From the NCBI RefSeq assembly GCF_000313135.1, contig NW_004457313.1, forward strand, positions 186,001 to 250,000: DNA of 64,000 bases. Direction: 5' to 3'. Below, piece after piece: positions 11,829-24,000 of the stretch (the first letter of the stretch is position 1; every line of letters starts with the position of its first letter). Origin of the DNA: Acanthamoeba castellanii str. Neff (taxonomy: Eukaryota; Discosea; Longamoebia; Acanthamoebidae). Below the pieces are notes generated by a model. The model did no database searches, was not told the origin of the DNA, and worked only from the letters and a program-made list of their open reading frames with translations. The position numbers were made by a program, and so were the translations under genes.

Positions 11829-13623
11829 TCACGCTTGCTGGGGAACGCCTCTCTTGAACACCATCGGCGTGGCGTTACCATTGGCATCGAAGTGGGTGGC
11901 GGGTCCGTCGAGCTGGGGTGGGGGCAATCCAGTGTGATGAGCGAGGCCAATCTAATTTCAACCCAATCGCTGAGGTCTGTGCGACGCGACGTACCATGCC
12001 CTTGTCGAAGGTGCCCTCGACAAAGCTGCCGTCGGGGGTAAGAAGCTTGCCTCGGCCCTGATACTCGCCGTCATTGAAGTGTCCCTCGTAACCCTCCTTC
12101 TTGTCTGCAACAGCGGATACCCCGTCAACTCACTCCGCGCGTGGCACGTACACAAAACACATAGAGTACATGCTCCGGAAGGGGTGCGTACTCGGGTGGT
12201 ACTGCTTGCCGTAGCCGCTGGGAGCGCCATCGAAGATCTCGCCCTCGTAGATGAATCCCTCCTCCAACACCATCTTCCCCTTGCCTTGTCGCATCATCCC
12301 TCGCTCGAATTCACCTTCGAACTGATCGCCGGCCTTGGATCGAAGCGTTCCCTTGCCGTGGTAGGCTCTGCCACGTAGCCAGCACCATCGTCAGAGCTCG
12401 CAGCAATAACCACGCATACTGCGGCGTAGAAGTAGGATGGCACTCACCCGTCTTCGAATTCTCCAGTGTAAAAGTAGTAGCCCTCATCGGAGATCATCTT
12501 GGCCAGGCCGGTCCTTTGTCCCTGTGGCGTGAACGTGGAAGCGTGAGCCTCGGTAATAATGGGCAGCGTAGCAAATGAGCTGAACACGCACCATCGAGAA
12601 GTCGCCCTCATACACGCTCCCATCGCGGCTGGTGAGGCGACCCTTACCGTGCATCTTTCCCTCTTCCCAGTTGCCCTCATATACGGTGCCGAGCTGGAGC
12701 AGCTTCTCTTTGCCTGTGGGGAGTGTGCCAGGCCATGCCACATCTCATAAGTCGACCCTACATCGTAGGCGAAGGAAAGGGTGAGAGGCTTACCTGTCCA
12801 CTGGTACACGTTTTTGGGCAGCATGTTCCTTTCTTCCTTGGTCAGCTCGATGTGCTCGATGTTCACGGATCGACCTCTGCCGTGGAACTTGCCGTTCTTG
12901 AACTCACCAAAGTAGTAGATGGAGATTCCCTCCTGGTTGTCCTGCGAGAAGAGCTTGCCTCGCCCCGTGGGCAGGCCTCTTTCATCGAGCGTGCCCAAAT
13001 ACCTGCAGAGGAGGAGCTCAACGAGGTGAACAAACGGTCTCCGACGTGACTCATTCACATCGAGCAAGTAAGCTTACTTAGCCAGGTTGAGGTCGGCTGG
13101 CTCCGTCATGTCAGGCCCCTCGGGCGCGCGTTCCCAATCGTCGTTGATGGTCATTTGCAGCCAGTGCTGGCCCGAGTCTTCGGGTGTCGCGAACATCTCG
13201 TCCACGTCTGAGCAGAACGGGAGCAGGGTGAGTTGCTGGCCGAACGCAAGTTGGCATATACATATGGCAGTGCGTGTATGAAGTACCGATGTTCACCTTC
13301 TTCGGTTTGTTGGCCCGTTCGTCCGCCTCGGGCGGCACCTGCGAGGCGAGAGCCCGCCGGAACCCGCCACGCAGCTGCACGACACAAGACGTAGAATGTG
13401 TCAGGTGATGGCAATCATCCAAAGCAAGATGTGGAATTACCGCTACGACGCCCACCGGGCGCGGGGTGCATGAGGTGGAGATTAATTTCCCGGCCGGCTG
13501 CCCGCCACGATTGTGCAGGAGCCTTCGCGATCCATCCACGACTCCGGTGGCTGGGCGGAGGGCGGGAGAGTTGGAACGCAGAAGTTGGCGAAAGGGCAGT
13601 GTAGATGACGATCGGCGCATCAT
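11829..13623 (-). CDS. MORN-repeat protein
   Basis: Starts at 13623 with an Arg/Ser-rich, acid-free N-terminus (MMRRSSSTLPFRQLLRS) that could be a mitochondrial presequence. After two exons (QLRGGFRRAL..., DVDEMFATPEDSG...) come at least six MORN repeats across several exons: YLGTLDERGLPTGRGKL, YFGEFKNGKFHGRGR, YEGNWEEGKMHGKGRL, YEGDF, YTGEFEDG, FEGEFERGMMRQGKGKM, YEGEIFDGAPSGYGKQY and YEGHFNDGEYQGRGKL. The last exon reads LDGPATHFDANGN and ends FKRGVPQQA with the stop at 11829. MORN repeats bind phospholipids or act as scaffolds at membranes and the cytoskeleton. No enzymatic (for example PIP5K) domain is attached. The divergent start is about 100 bp from the AlkD-like gene. Confidence 0.85.
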
Positions 13624-13722
13624 GCTGAATGTTCGCGCGCTACGGAAAAGACAAGGAAAACCAATTTCTCACTGGCAACACAAAAAGCTTCTTCGAAAAC
13701 GGGCCATTATTTAGACAAAGTG

Positions 13723-14722
13723 ATGGCGGCGAGACAGAAGAGGCTGCACGTCCTGGTGAAAGATCTTTCGCGTGACTTCCGCCTCCAGGCCGACGCAAAG
13801 GTGGCGGCCGGGTGCTCGGCGTACCTGCGAAACCAATTCCCCTTCCTGGGTCTTCGGGGTCCAGTTCGGCGGCAGGTGCAGAAGGGGGTGTTCGCCAAGC
13901 ACGGCCTTGAGGACGGCCAAGAGTTGACCACGGTGCTCAAGCAGTTGTGGAAGATGGAGGAGCGCGAGTACCAAATGGCTGCCATCGATTTGGCCGTCAA
14001 GTATCAGAAGCTATGGACCCAAGGTACCTCCGCCTCTGTGCCTCGAGGTACCCGCCCTTCCATGCCGTCCTGTTCTTGCGCCACTAAGTCGTTCCACATG
14101 ACAGAGATGTTCGAAACTTTCGAGTACATGGTTAGGAACAAGTCCTGGTGGGACGTACGTGCTGGCCCGTCTGCTTGGTTGAAGTGGTTACGGTGCTCAC
14201 ACGGCATGCGCGTAGACTGTGGACCTGGTTGCCTCCAAGCTGGTGGGCGGGCTCATACAGAAGCACCCGGACCTGGTGGCTAGAATGGACGAATGGATCG
14301 ATGACGAGCACATGTGGGCGCGCCGAACGGCTATCATTCACCAGCTGAACTACAAGGCACCTCACTTCACCTCACTCTGGTGGGTTTGTTCACGCCTCAC
14401 ACGCCACGCCTACATTCTCTTGCTGTACCCACAACGTAGACGAAGACAGACCAGGTGAAGCTCTTCGACTTCTGCAAGCGCCGGGCGCACGAGAAGGAGT
14501 TCTTCATCCGCAAGGCCATCGGGTGGGCGCTCAGGTACAAAGCACATTCGGCGTGCCGAGAACACACTCCTCACTGTTGCGTTGCGGTGTGTGTGTGTGT
14601 GTGCTTTTGGCAGGCAGCACGCTCGCCTCGAACCTGATGCCGTGGTCGCTTTCATCGAGGAGAACCGAACCACCCTGTCGGCCCTCAGCGTGCGGGAAGC
14701 CACGAAGCGGCTCGCTCTTTAG
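13723..14722 (+). CDS. DNA alkylation repair protein (AlkD/HEAT-like glycosylase family)
   Basis: Five exons: 13723-14023, 14105-14154, 14216-14356, 14440-14534 and a last exon ending at 14722. The ~235-residue product matches the AlkD family: LRNQFPFLGLRGPVRRQV near residue 40, the Trp-containing helix WWDTVDLVASKLVGG, then WARRTAIIHQL, EFFIRKAIGWALR and the C-terminal LSALSVREATKRL. AlkD-type enzymes use HEAT-like helices to excise N3/N7-alkylated purines in the nucleus. The third intron can only be joined in frame through a GC donor (AAG|GCACCT at 14357), giving NYK-TKTDQVKLFDF. Orthologues occur in many bacteria and protists; catalysis is inferred from the family. It lies 100 bp upstream of the SET gene on the same strand. 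Confidence 0.88.
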
Positions 14723-14822
14723 AATTGTTGGCGTTCCAGCGAAAACGGGTCAAAAAAGCTTCTTTTTCGCGCCAAAAAGGAAGCGGCAAACGGGCGCAAG
14801 AAGAAAAAACAATCAGCGCAAG

Positions 14823-16905
14823 ATGGAGGGCGCGCATGCCGCGGACCACGATGTGAAGGTGAAGGTGCACAAGGAGACCAGCACAAATGATCCTCCTGCA
14901 GAGGAATACATATTTGGTGAAGATGATGAAGTCATTTTCATTGGGAGCGTTGTTGCGGGGGCGAATTCGAGAATGAGCTGCGAGGAAGTGCTGCCTCCTG
15001 TCAAATTCGAAGAACCCAGCACGAGTGAGCCAGAACAAGAGACAGAACAAGGTACCCGTGCCAGTCTCAATCATATGTTCCATTGCTCCCACAGATGCCT
15101 CCCGATGATTAACAACATCGGCTGCGCGCAGAGTCGAAACGCAAACGAGGGAGGCCGCGAGGCAAAAGGAGAAGCTTGTTCAGCCTTGGGCGGCCCAGTA
15201 AGCCGCAACAAGAGGCCGCACCCACGGATCAATCCTGTTGCGCTCTGTGCCGCATGGACGATCCTTCGCTTGGCGACCTGAAGCGGGTAGGCATCGGCCG
15301 ATACGGACGCAAGCCCCTCTGGGCGCACTCGGAATGTCTCCACTACGCCTCTCGCAAGACTGAAGACGAATCCGATCCCGACCTCGTGACCCGTGCTATC
15401 TATCACGCTCTCGTACTTCTCACCGGGAATCTTCCCGCCTTGACTTTTCGTAAGCTCCTCTCACTATCGCGTGTCATACATGTGTGCGTTTGCGTGTCGT
15501 GCATAGCCGTGCAAGCGATGCAAGAAGAAACGAGCTACGATGGGCTGTCGGATAGAGCGCTGTCCATACGCCTGCCACTATCCGTGTGCCATCGAATCGG
15601 GAGGCGAATACGTCGATAACGTCGGTTTCTACTGCCCTGGTCATGTCCACATCGCCAAGAAACGTAAGGAGCTCATCGCCTTTGTATGCTAAAAGCGCGA
15701 TCATGGCTCATGCTGACCTGCGATGCGCCCCGCCAGAGGCGCTGACGCTCACCAAATGGCCGACAGAAAGTCCGGTGCAGTACACGGCCGTGAACATCTG
15801 GGACGACATTGACACCGAGGACATTGAATTTATAGCAGCCCACAGCCACCACTGGGAACAGTACACGCCCACGTACCTCAACCAGAACTTGGCCTCCAAG
15901 GTACATTCCTTGTGTGGTGCCTATCCTTATGCCCCCCAAACAGCAGCATGTATCACTGTTTGTTAACCTCGTCTTTGAAGGTGTTCGTGCAAGAGATCTT
16001 TTTTGGCCACTGGGCCTACTGCACAAACCTCCGGAAGCAGGGCATCGCCAAGCAATATGAGGTACACGAACGCAGGCGCACATCAATAGATTTCTGCATT
16101 CACATAGCTCATGTTGCCGCAATACTGCGTGTCGCGTAGGTGCGGGCGTTGGTGGACATCGAAAGCGAGGATATGATCGGGGAGTATGTGGGAAGGGTCC
16201 GCTATCAGAAGGATATTGAGGATTCTCAATACGTCGCCAACTTCTGGTGTGTGACCCTCCTGTGACGTTCTCTCACTGACCCTTTCAACACTAACACTAA
16301 TCATCCTAATAGGTACCCGCCTGAACTGGGCGACCTGGGCGATAAGCAGCTGTGCCTCGACGCCGAGCACGAGGGCAACGAGATGCGGTTCGTGAACTCG
16401 GTGGCCCCCACAACAGCTTTCTACATCCGACAGAATGCCACGATGTCCACCCTGTGGTGCCGAAATCAGGTTTGCTCCTCTTGCTCTGCCTGTCTGTCGT
16501 GTGGTGTGTCGTGTGCGGTCGCTCACTGACGTGTACGTTGCGTAGTTGCGCGTGGTACTGACGGCAACGAAGAAGATTCTCAAGGGTCAGCCCATCATCG
16601 TCAACTACAACGAGTTCAGTTCGTCCTTCTTCGAGGAGAACATGCCCTTCCTCCCTCGCTTCACGATCAACATCCCGCCCATCCCGCCAGAAGTGCTCGC
16701 CAGCGGCAAGAAGTCGGCCCTGGCCCAGCTGCTGCCGCCCGCACTGCCGCCGCACGAGACTAAGTCGCCGGCGACCTTGGCCATCAAGCAGGAGCCGAGC
16801 AAGGAAGAGGGCGAGGAGGTGGAGGCAAGGGTGGCCAAGAGACCGAGGCTCACGACCGACCAAACCACTCGCCAACCCCCAGCCGAAGTTATCGTGATAG
16901 ACTGA
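14823..16905 (+). CDS. SET domain protein with AT-hook and extended PHD finger (probable histone methyltransferase)
   Basis: Starts at 14823 (MEGAHAADHDVK). The acidic first exon is followed by an AT-hook-like KRKRGRPRGKRR (about 15135-15170). Next is an extended PHD finger: CCALCRMDD, the WAHSECLHYASR module, then, after an intron at 15412, PCKRCKKKRATMGC, CPYACHYPCA and GFYCPGH. The SET domain covers the remaining exons from about 15985: VRALVDIESEDMIGEYVGRV, EMRFVNSVAP (the usual N-H pair is N-S here) and the C-terminal ILKGQPIIVNYNEF, then a Pro/Lys tail ending VIVID at 16905. The family transfers methyl groups from SAM to histone lysines in chromatin. No post-SET Cys cluster is visible, so activity is uncertain. 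Confidence 0.85.
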
Positions 16906-16964
16906 CTGGAGTCAGAAATTAAATGAAGCATTCTATTCTTCTTTTCCTTGCTCGCACACACTCC

Positions 16965-17621
16965 TCAAGCTTGCTCTTGCCTCTTTCCATCGTCATCACC
17001 ATCTTCATCATCGCCATCTCTCTTCACCCGGTACTTGCTCTGCACGAAGCCAAAGTCGAAGGCGCGGGTCGCCACATGCGCCAGCTCCACGTCGCCGCCG
17101 CCGCCGCCGCCACTCGAGCCGACGTTGGCGAAGAGGGGCCTTCCGGCGCCCAGGAGCACGGGGATGGTGGTGATGATGAGCTCGTCGACCAGGCCCGCAG
17201 CGAGGAAGCTCTGCACAGTCCGCCCGCCGTCAACGTAGAGGTGTCGCTTGCCCTCGGCCGTGAGCCGCTCAACGACGGCTTCGGGCGGGTCGCTCGACGC
17301 GCTGACGGTGTCCGAGACCAGCGAGGGTAGGGCCAGGTCGAGGGGGTGGCTGGTCAGGACGACGACGGGCGTGAGGCCGTAGGGCCACGGGTCGAAGGTG
17401 CGGACCTGATCGAAGGTGTTGCGCCCCATGACCAGCGTATCGACGGTGGACATAAACTGGGCGTAGCCGCAGTCCTCGCCGGGGGGCATCAACTTGTTGG
17501 CCTTGTTCAACCAGTCGATGCTGCCGTCGGTGCGGGAGATGAAGCCGTCCAGGCTCGTGGCGATGAACACCGAACACTTGGCACGCTGCATCGCGGTCTT
17601 GGTCAGCTGCCTTCGCATCAC
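16965..17621 (-). CDS. RibD C-terminal / dihydrofolate reductase-like protein
   Basis: Single-exon protein of 218 residues. Core: AKCSVFIATSLDGFISRTDG (N-terminal strand and the SLDG motif), GYAQFMSTVDTLVMGRNTF (the MGRxT motif), PVVVLTSHP, HLYVDGGRTVQSFLAAGLVD and LIITTIPVLLGAGRPLF. These are the hallmarks of the RibD_C/YyaP-type reductases, which bind NADPH in a DHFR-like fold. The usual start could be the first Met or the internal MQRAKC at residue 11. The C-terminus is acidic and repetitive (DGDDEDGDDDGK). It is intronless between intron-rich genes and most like bacterial stand-alone RibD_C proteins, which suggests lateral transfer, but that is not proven. The true substrate is unknown. 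It converges on the SET gene, with 59 bp between the stops. Confidence 0.85.
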   Translation of the reverse strand: MMRRQLTKTAMQRAKCSVFIATSLDGFISRTDGSIDWLNKANKLMPPGEDCGYAQFMSTVDTLVMGRNTFDQVRTFDPWPYGLTPVVVLTSHPLDLALPSLVSDTVSASSDPPEAVVERLTAEGKRHLYVDGGRTVQSFLAAGLVDELIITTIPVLLGAGRPLFANVGSSGGGGGGDVELAHVATRAFDFGFVQSKYRVKRDGDDEDGDDDGKRQEQA

Positions 17622-17707
17622 TTCGCTTTAGCCCTTGGCTTGTTTTTTCTTTTATGCCAAACCCAATTCGGTTTTCCAGGTATTTTTATATCTTTCCACC
17701 GCCAGTT

Positions 17708-19824
17708 CTATCGCGTGACGTCAGCAGCGCTGTGGGCTTGTGGCGAAGGAGTGTCGGTGTGTTGGTCGGTTGCGTCGCATTTGTCGCCAGAGGTGAAGTG
17801 CCAGAATTCGAGGGAGCGCGACATGAAGTCGGACCACGCGATGCCTCGCTTGTAGGTGGCCAGCTTGTGGGGCGTCTGTTTGGCCGGGATCGTGCGCACG
17901 CGCCGTCGCCGCACCACGTCGTAGATCACCACCGAGTTGCGCCTCTCCGCCCGCTGCACCACCACCATGAAGCGACCCTGCGAGATGCGGCAACACAGTC
18001 AGTCGCCGGCGCTCTCCTTAACAAAGTGTGAGGCGCACGCCACACGCACCTGAAGGTGTACGGCGAGGTAGGCCACTTCCGATTCTCGTTGCTCGGCTTC
18101 GGACGCGGGCAGCGTCCACACGGGGCTTGACCAATCGCCCTCTCTGAGGTCGTACACACTGGTGGTGGTCATGATGATCAGCAGAAACACGCTCGACACG
18201 CGCACGACACGCACGGCACGGCACGGCACGGCACGACACACGGCCAAGAGTGAGGGCGTCACGCACTTGACGAGGTTGAGGCTGCTCACCGCGAGGAAGC
18301 TGTCGTGCAGGGCCACGTCCCAGGGTCCATCCGAGAGCGTGCCAACTGTGGCACCGCATACAAGCAGCGTTCAAGGGTGAAGGCAAGTAGTAGTGGGCTG
18401 GCCTGGAGAGAAGACCGCACCTTGGAAGGTGGAAACGAGCTTCAGGCTGTAGGGCTCCCACACGCTCACTACGTTACTATGAAGACTGGCCATGTACCGT
18501 CCCCCACTGAATCGAACGACGTCCACCGGCTGAACACGAACACATCACCACGTTCTAGTGCACGACACGCACAGCACGACACACACGCACTACATATGGG
18601 AATTGTAGGAGGACACACGGGGGCGTACGAGTCCCGATTCTGACTGCACGGAGCCCATGAAGGCACCGTCGAAGGCGGACCAGGTCGATAGCCAGCCGGA
18701 CCTGTGCCCCAGCACCACCAGGTTGTCGTCACCCGACAGGCAGGTGATCCCGTTGCCCACAACCGGTACGTGCTGCTCGGTCTCGATCGTGTAGCCGCCG
18801 GGAGCCGACCATTCGCGCACGCTCTGCCAATCTGCAGTCCAAATTCGTTTCTTGTAGGTGTGCAACATCCTGAGTGGACCACCCACATAAACACAAAGAC
18901 ACACACCACACACACCACACATACACCACACACACCACACACGGCCAGTATTAAACAACCGCAAGCAAGCCAAGCCAAGCCAAGCCAAGCCAAACTTAGG
19001 GAGACCTGAACCGGGTACCGCTCTGGCGTATGTCGAGCACCCGCGCCTCGTCGCCGGAGTGCAAGTCCCACACTAATGGATGATGGTGTGACGCAGTCAT
19101 CATCACCATCACCACCATCTTCATTATCTTCGTGATCACCATCATCATGAGTACTGCGGTACTGTACCTGCGAGCTGTTGGTCGAGCACGGCGATGAGCC
19201 CTCGGTTGCCCACGAAGGCGAACCGGCCGATGATCTTGTCGCGAAAGGTGGCCTGGGTGCCGTGCGCTCGGCCGTAGACGAAGAGCATCTCGCTGCAGGC
19301 TGCACGCCGGTAGAGGTCCTTCCACGACTCCCTTGCCGGGTCTGGTTCCCTTCGCTTCACTTTGCCTACATCGTGCGTGTCGTGCGTGTCGTGCGTTGTG
19401 TGTCGTGCGTGTCGTGCGTGTCGTGGTGCGCTTAGGTCGCAGATGCGCACACAGTGGACCCACTGCCGCACCACACCCGCGTACCTTCGAGCGCCCATCG
19501 GTGAAGGAGCAGAGGGCGCCACACCGCGACGTCCTCGCCGAGTACAAACGTCAGGCTGCGGCACGTCAACCCCAGCGCCAGCACGTCACCCGGCGCCAGC
19601 AGAGTGCACACGGCACACAGCAGCTCCGGCGGCAGCGTGGCCAACCCATCCACCTGACCATCCCTCCCCCCCAAAGGCAGCAGGTCGCTTGCGGCAAGGG
19701 CCTTGTGTCTCTTTTTCTCGCTTGGCCTTGTTGGTGGCGAAGATGGCGCAGTTGTGGCTCGCGGACTGATGTGGTCACCACCTTCATCCGGTCTCTTCCT
19801 CTTGCGTGACGGCTCGCTGTCCAT
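17708..19824 (-). CDS. F-box protein with C-terminal beta-propeller-like region
   Basis: Starts at 19824 with a basic Ser/Pro N-terminus (MDSEPSRKRKRPDEGG). The F-box is LATLPPELLCAVCTLLAPGD followed by VLALGLTCRSLTFV and WRPLLLHRW. Later exons carry short repeated beta-strand segments: FAFVGNRGLIAVLDQQLA, VWDLHSGDEARVLDI, GNGITCLSGDDNLVVLGHRS, RYMASLHSNVVSVWEPYSL, VALHDSFLAVSSLNLV, VYDLREGDWSSPVW and NSVVIYDVVRRRRV. These look like a degenerate WD40 propeller. F-box/WD proteins are SCF ubiquitin-ligase receptors: the F-box binds Skp1 and the propeller binds the substrate. The last exon ends at 17708, 87 bp from the start of the RibD-like gene. Introns contain CGTGT, CACGGCACGG and CACACC tracts. 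Confidence 0.8.
18190..18243. repeat. ACGGC/ACGAC short tandem repeat
   Basis: Four tandem GGCAC units flanked by CGACAC units in an intron of the F-box gene. A related CACACCACACA tract occurs at about 18893-18943. Confidence 0.75.
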
Positions 19825-19964
19825 GCGTGGCCTTGGCTTTTAATCTTTAAATCCCATTTATTTGAATCTTTTTTATTTGATAATCCCTTTTTCTTGTTTT
19901 CCGCAAAGAAATGGACAGGAAGTGGCTTGAATTGATTTGGTTTGGTTTGTTAATTGAATTGAAT

Positions 19965-20763
19965 TTAGAGACAGTACATGAGGAGGAGCTGGAGGGGGGT
20001 CTCGATGCGGCCAGCCGAGGGATGGTGCAGCTCGAGGCAGCAGCTCATGGCGGTGGCATTGGTCGTGCACAGGTTGTGTGCTGCCGACGTGCCCTTGATA
20101 GGCTCCACCTTCCTCCTTTCCGCTGAAGATGGCGATGCAGAGGGGTTGGTAGCCGGGTTGGTGGCGGCCTGGCGAGTGGTTCGGCGGTGGCCAGAGTGTG
20201 GGGCGGGCGCGAGGCCCACGGTGGTGAGGGCCATCAGCACGCAGCCGGGCGCGAAGGCGAAGGTGGGAACCGCTGCCATCGTCTTCTTCTGGGGCGTATG
20301 AGGTCGCGTTTTCGGGTGGGGGTGTGGGTGAGGCGAACGAGTGTTGATCGTTCGGCTCCTCTACGCGTGCGAGAGATTTACAGGGAGATGAGATGATCTT
20401 CTCTTCTGCGAGGCGAAGAGGGAATAGGGGAGGGTGTGTGGTGCGGAGTAAAGTCTTTACTCTGACCTTGAGGAGTGCAGAAGAGGAAGAGGAAGAAGAG
20501 GGAGCGGCCACGAAGGAAGAGGAGTAGGAACGAGGCGGTGGAGGTGACGTGTGTTGGCTAGTACTGGTGTGATGTAGTATGACCGTGTTCGGTTGGGCTC
20601 GGGTTTTAGCGAGTTCGCGTTGCACCGGAAGTCGGTGCGCCCGGAGAGTGCGCGACGGGCTGGCGCTGGCAACGGTCGAGCGGCGACACTTGGCGGGAGC
20701 TTGGGAGAAAAGCGCAGAAAGGGCGCAACGCCGTAAGCGACCACCCAGAGCACGCACCATCAT
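19965..20763 (-). CDS. Unknown protein, probable mitochondrial precursor
   Basis: Two exons. The first starts at 20763 (MMVRALGGRLRRCALSALFS) and is rich in Arg, Ser and Ala with no acidic residues for about 40 positions, as in mitochondrial presequences; it ends in a serine run at SSALLK with a GTCAGA donor near 20468. The second begins KKTMAAVPTFAFAPGCVLMA (acceptor near 20291) with a short hydrophobic segment, then a polar stretch, and ends LQLLLMYCL at 19965. I recognise no family. The two exons join in frame, but splicing is not confirmed; the second ATG could begin a separate small protein. Its start is 268 bp from the stop of the M13 peptidase gene, which lies on the same strand. Confidence 0.45.
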
Positions 20764-21030
20764 CCATGCGACATCATGAGCGAGTCGTCACCTGCGTGAT
20801 GTGAGGTCGTTGAGGAGAAAGTTCGCCAAAGTCCACCCTGCTACCTGATTAGACGATCGTCCATGACGACCAGTGGTTCCGCGGAATTCCCGTTTCCCCG
20901 ATGTTCCGCCACTCGCGGAAGTCCGTTTAGTTTTTAAAATACACGGAATGTTCCGTGTGGCTGCTGACCCTTTGTTGAACTACAGGCCGGGCAGAGGGGC
21001 GACAGCAGCCCCTGTGGGCGAGATCGCTCT

Positions 21031-24000
21031 CTACCAGATGTTGCACCGCTTGGCGGGGTTCATGGCTGAGCCGGCCGGGCAGCTGAAGGCCTCGGTGAAC
21101 TGGGGCAGCTGGGAGAGCGGGCCGTTCACGCGGAAGCGCGCGGGCGAGTGCGGGTTGGAGTTGACCTGTCGCCTCAGAGCCTCGGGCGTATCCACCTGAG
21201 CGTGTGTGTGCGTGTGCGATGTGTCGTGTGTGCGTGAGTGCGGTGAACTGGTCACGAGGAACGAGGAGGGGGTGAGCTCAAGTTTGGAATGTACCTCACA
21301 CCAGTGAAGAGCATAGGCGATGAAGAACATCTGCTTGTCGGTCTTGCCGGGCAGGATCTCGGGCGGAGGAGTGGGGAGCGACTTGGCATAGGTCTGGTAG
21401 GCGATGAAAGACTCGTGCAGGCCACCGATGTCGGCCACGTTCTCGCCGAGCGTGAGGTTACCGTTCACGTACAAGCCGGGCAGAACCTGCACATTTCCAG
21501 GCGCCGCAGCGATGTTGGTGGTGACGAAACGCGTTTAAATGTAGGGAAGCGCTTCGAGGCGTACCTCGAACGAGGAGTAGAGGTTCGACACGCACTCGGT
21601 CCTCTGCTGGAATCGCTGCTTGACAGCCGGGGGCCACCACTGGTGCAGCTTTCCGGTGCCGTCGTACTAAAGAAACACACAACACGACACACACACAGGA
21701 GGGTCAGGCGGAAGGGCGTTGAAAATGGGAAGCATTGGATACCAGGCCAACGTACGTTAGCGCCCTGATCATCGAAACCGTGAGTCAGCTCGTGGCCCAT
21801 GACGCTTCCAATACCGGCGAAGTTGATCTGGGTAAAGGAGAAGGCAAGGCGGCGGTGAGTCCACACGCGCGAAGCGAACGGCAAAAAGAGTTTGGCCGAA
21901 AAAACGCACCTGAGGCGGGTAGGTGGCGTTGAAGAACCAGGGCGACTGCAAGATGCCAGCGGGGAACACCATCTCGTTCAGCGTAGGGTCATAGTAAGCG
22001 TTCACGGTGGGAGGAGTCATCTCCCAGCGAGCCTTGTTCACGGGCAGCGTCAGCTGCGCGAACTGTTTCAAACCGAAGAAAAGTGAGGGTGGGTCAGAAA
22101 GAATAATGGCTCGGCCCAGCGGCGGATTGGATCTAAGTGCGCGTGCCTGGTCGGCAGTGGAGAACTGGTTGCACGTCACAACGTTGTCGACGAAATAATC
22201 GGCAGAGATAGAGAGGCCAGAGTAGTCCTTCCAGTGCTCGGGGTATCCTGGCGGAAGCACACGAGAACACATGAGCAAAGGGTGCGTGCATCGGGCGTAG
22301 TGGTGGTTGGGTTGGGGCAAATACCGATCAGGTTCTTGACCATGCTGAGCTTCTGGGCAGCCAGCTTACGCGTAGCGTCGTCCATCCAATCAACGTCTGT
22401 CAACAAAGCAGAGTGCAGCGTAAGTGGTGCGCATGTTTCGATCGAAGTCAGAGAGGTGTGAGAGGCGTACTGGCCAGGTTGGCGAGGAATGCATCCTCGA
22501 TGCGCTGCACGAGCTCGCTCGCCATCTGCTTGGAGAGGGCCGGGAAGTCCTGGAGCACATAGTACCGACCCAGGAGCTCGCCGAGCGACAAGTCCGTCTG
22601 CTGGACGCACCTCTTCCAGAGGGGCGTGTTCTGCTTCTTGCCTGCGATGATTACCCATGCGCTGGTCAGCGATTCCGGTCACGGCCAACAGGGGCAAGCG
22701 GCAGTGCGGGTATACCAGAGTAGATCATGCCGAAGAAGTTGAAGTTGGCGTCGACAAAGTCCTGCGAGAGCGAAGGAGCCAACTGGTTGAGCACAGCCCA
22801 ACGCAGATAGGTCTCCCAGACCGAGAAGTCCCGGCTGTCGTCCAACTGCGTCGCAAACATGAGGTGAGCGGAACGTGAGGCAACGGCGCGTTGGCGACCA
22901 AACGGCATCTTAAACGCGTACCAGAAGGGACAGGTTCGAGAAGAAGGTCGGCGTCTCCACATCGATCACATAGGTCAGGTCGGAGGCTGAGCCCACACGA
23001 AGAAAAGAAACGAGTTAAACTCTAAGAAAGCGCAAAGCAAGACCCACCAGTGAAGGGGTGTCTCTGTACCGTCGATCTGAAGGCCGGCATTCGTGAAATA
23101 GGCGTCCCACGCCTCCTGGGCGATGTTTGGCGTAAGCGCGTAGAGCTGGGCCAGGGTCAGGTTGTTGTAGGTCGCATAGGGGTCACTGCCATGGCACGCT
23201 CGGTTAACAAACACCACGCGACAACGTACGCACTACACGGGAATGACCTACCGAAGGGCGGCGGGAGAAAGGGAGATCTTGGCCAGCGAGCGCTCGGTGG
23301 CCAGCACCTGATAAGCAGACGTCTATCGTGTGCAGTACGTGTGGGGTGTACGTGTGAGTACAGAACACAGACAGAGCAGAATCGGGGCAGGCAAGGCACT
23401 GACCTTGGCAGCAAAGCTGCTCTGTCCCGCGAGCGTGAAGATCTGCTGGGCATACTGCGCGAACTGGGTGGCCAGCTTTTGGTCTTTTGGAGCCGCAAAG
23501 AGAAACGAAGAAGAGGTGGATGAGCCACAAGGTAAGGGTTGGGTCCATGGGGAGCTGATGATGATGAGAGTGCCCATACCATCGTAATCGCTGGGCACGT
23601 CGAGAGAAAGACCGCCCTGTCCCATGATGAACATGTTGTTGGTCGGGTGCATGGCGTCAACTCCAACACTGAAGAGTGAAGAGCCAGTAAGTCAACTTGG
23701 ACAGCGACTAAAAAGCGGCTCATCTATTGAGTTGGCCTCCTTACCCAGCAGAGAAGAGAGTGCTGAGGCCGATGCTGTGCAGGTAGCCGACAGCAGACAT
23801 GAAGCTGACGACATCATCGACCTATGCGTGGTCACATCATGCACAGAGAGCGGTCCAAGGTGAGTGCATGCACAGGTTGGCTGTCTGTCCGGGATCAGGT
23901 GAGGGTGAATGGGAGACGCACCTGAACTTGGTCGAGGATGGACAGGGCCGGCTCGGCACCGAGCTTGTTCCTGGCGTCCATGTTCATGCAACTGTTGTAG

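Noticed and set aside
18190..19435. Possible CRISPR-like or satellite array
   Set aside because: Short-period microsatellites in introns without spacers of constant length; this is a eukaryotic locus.
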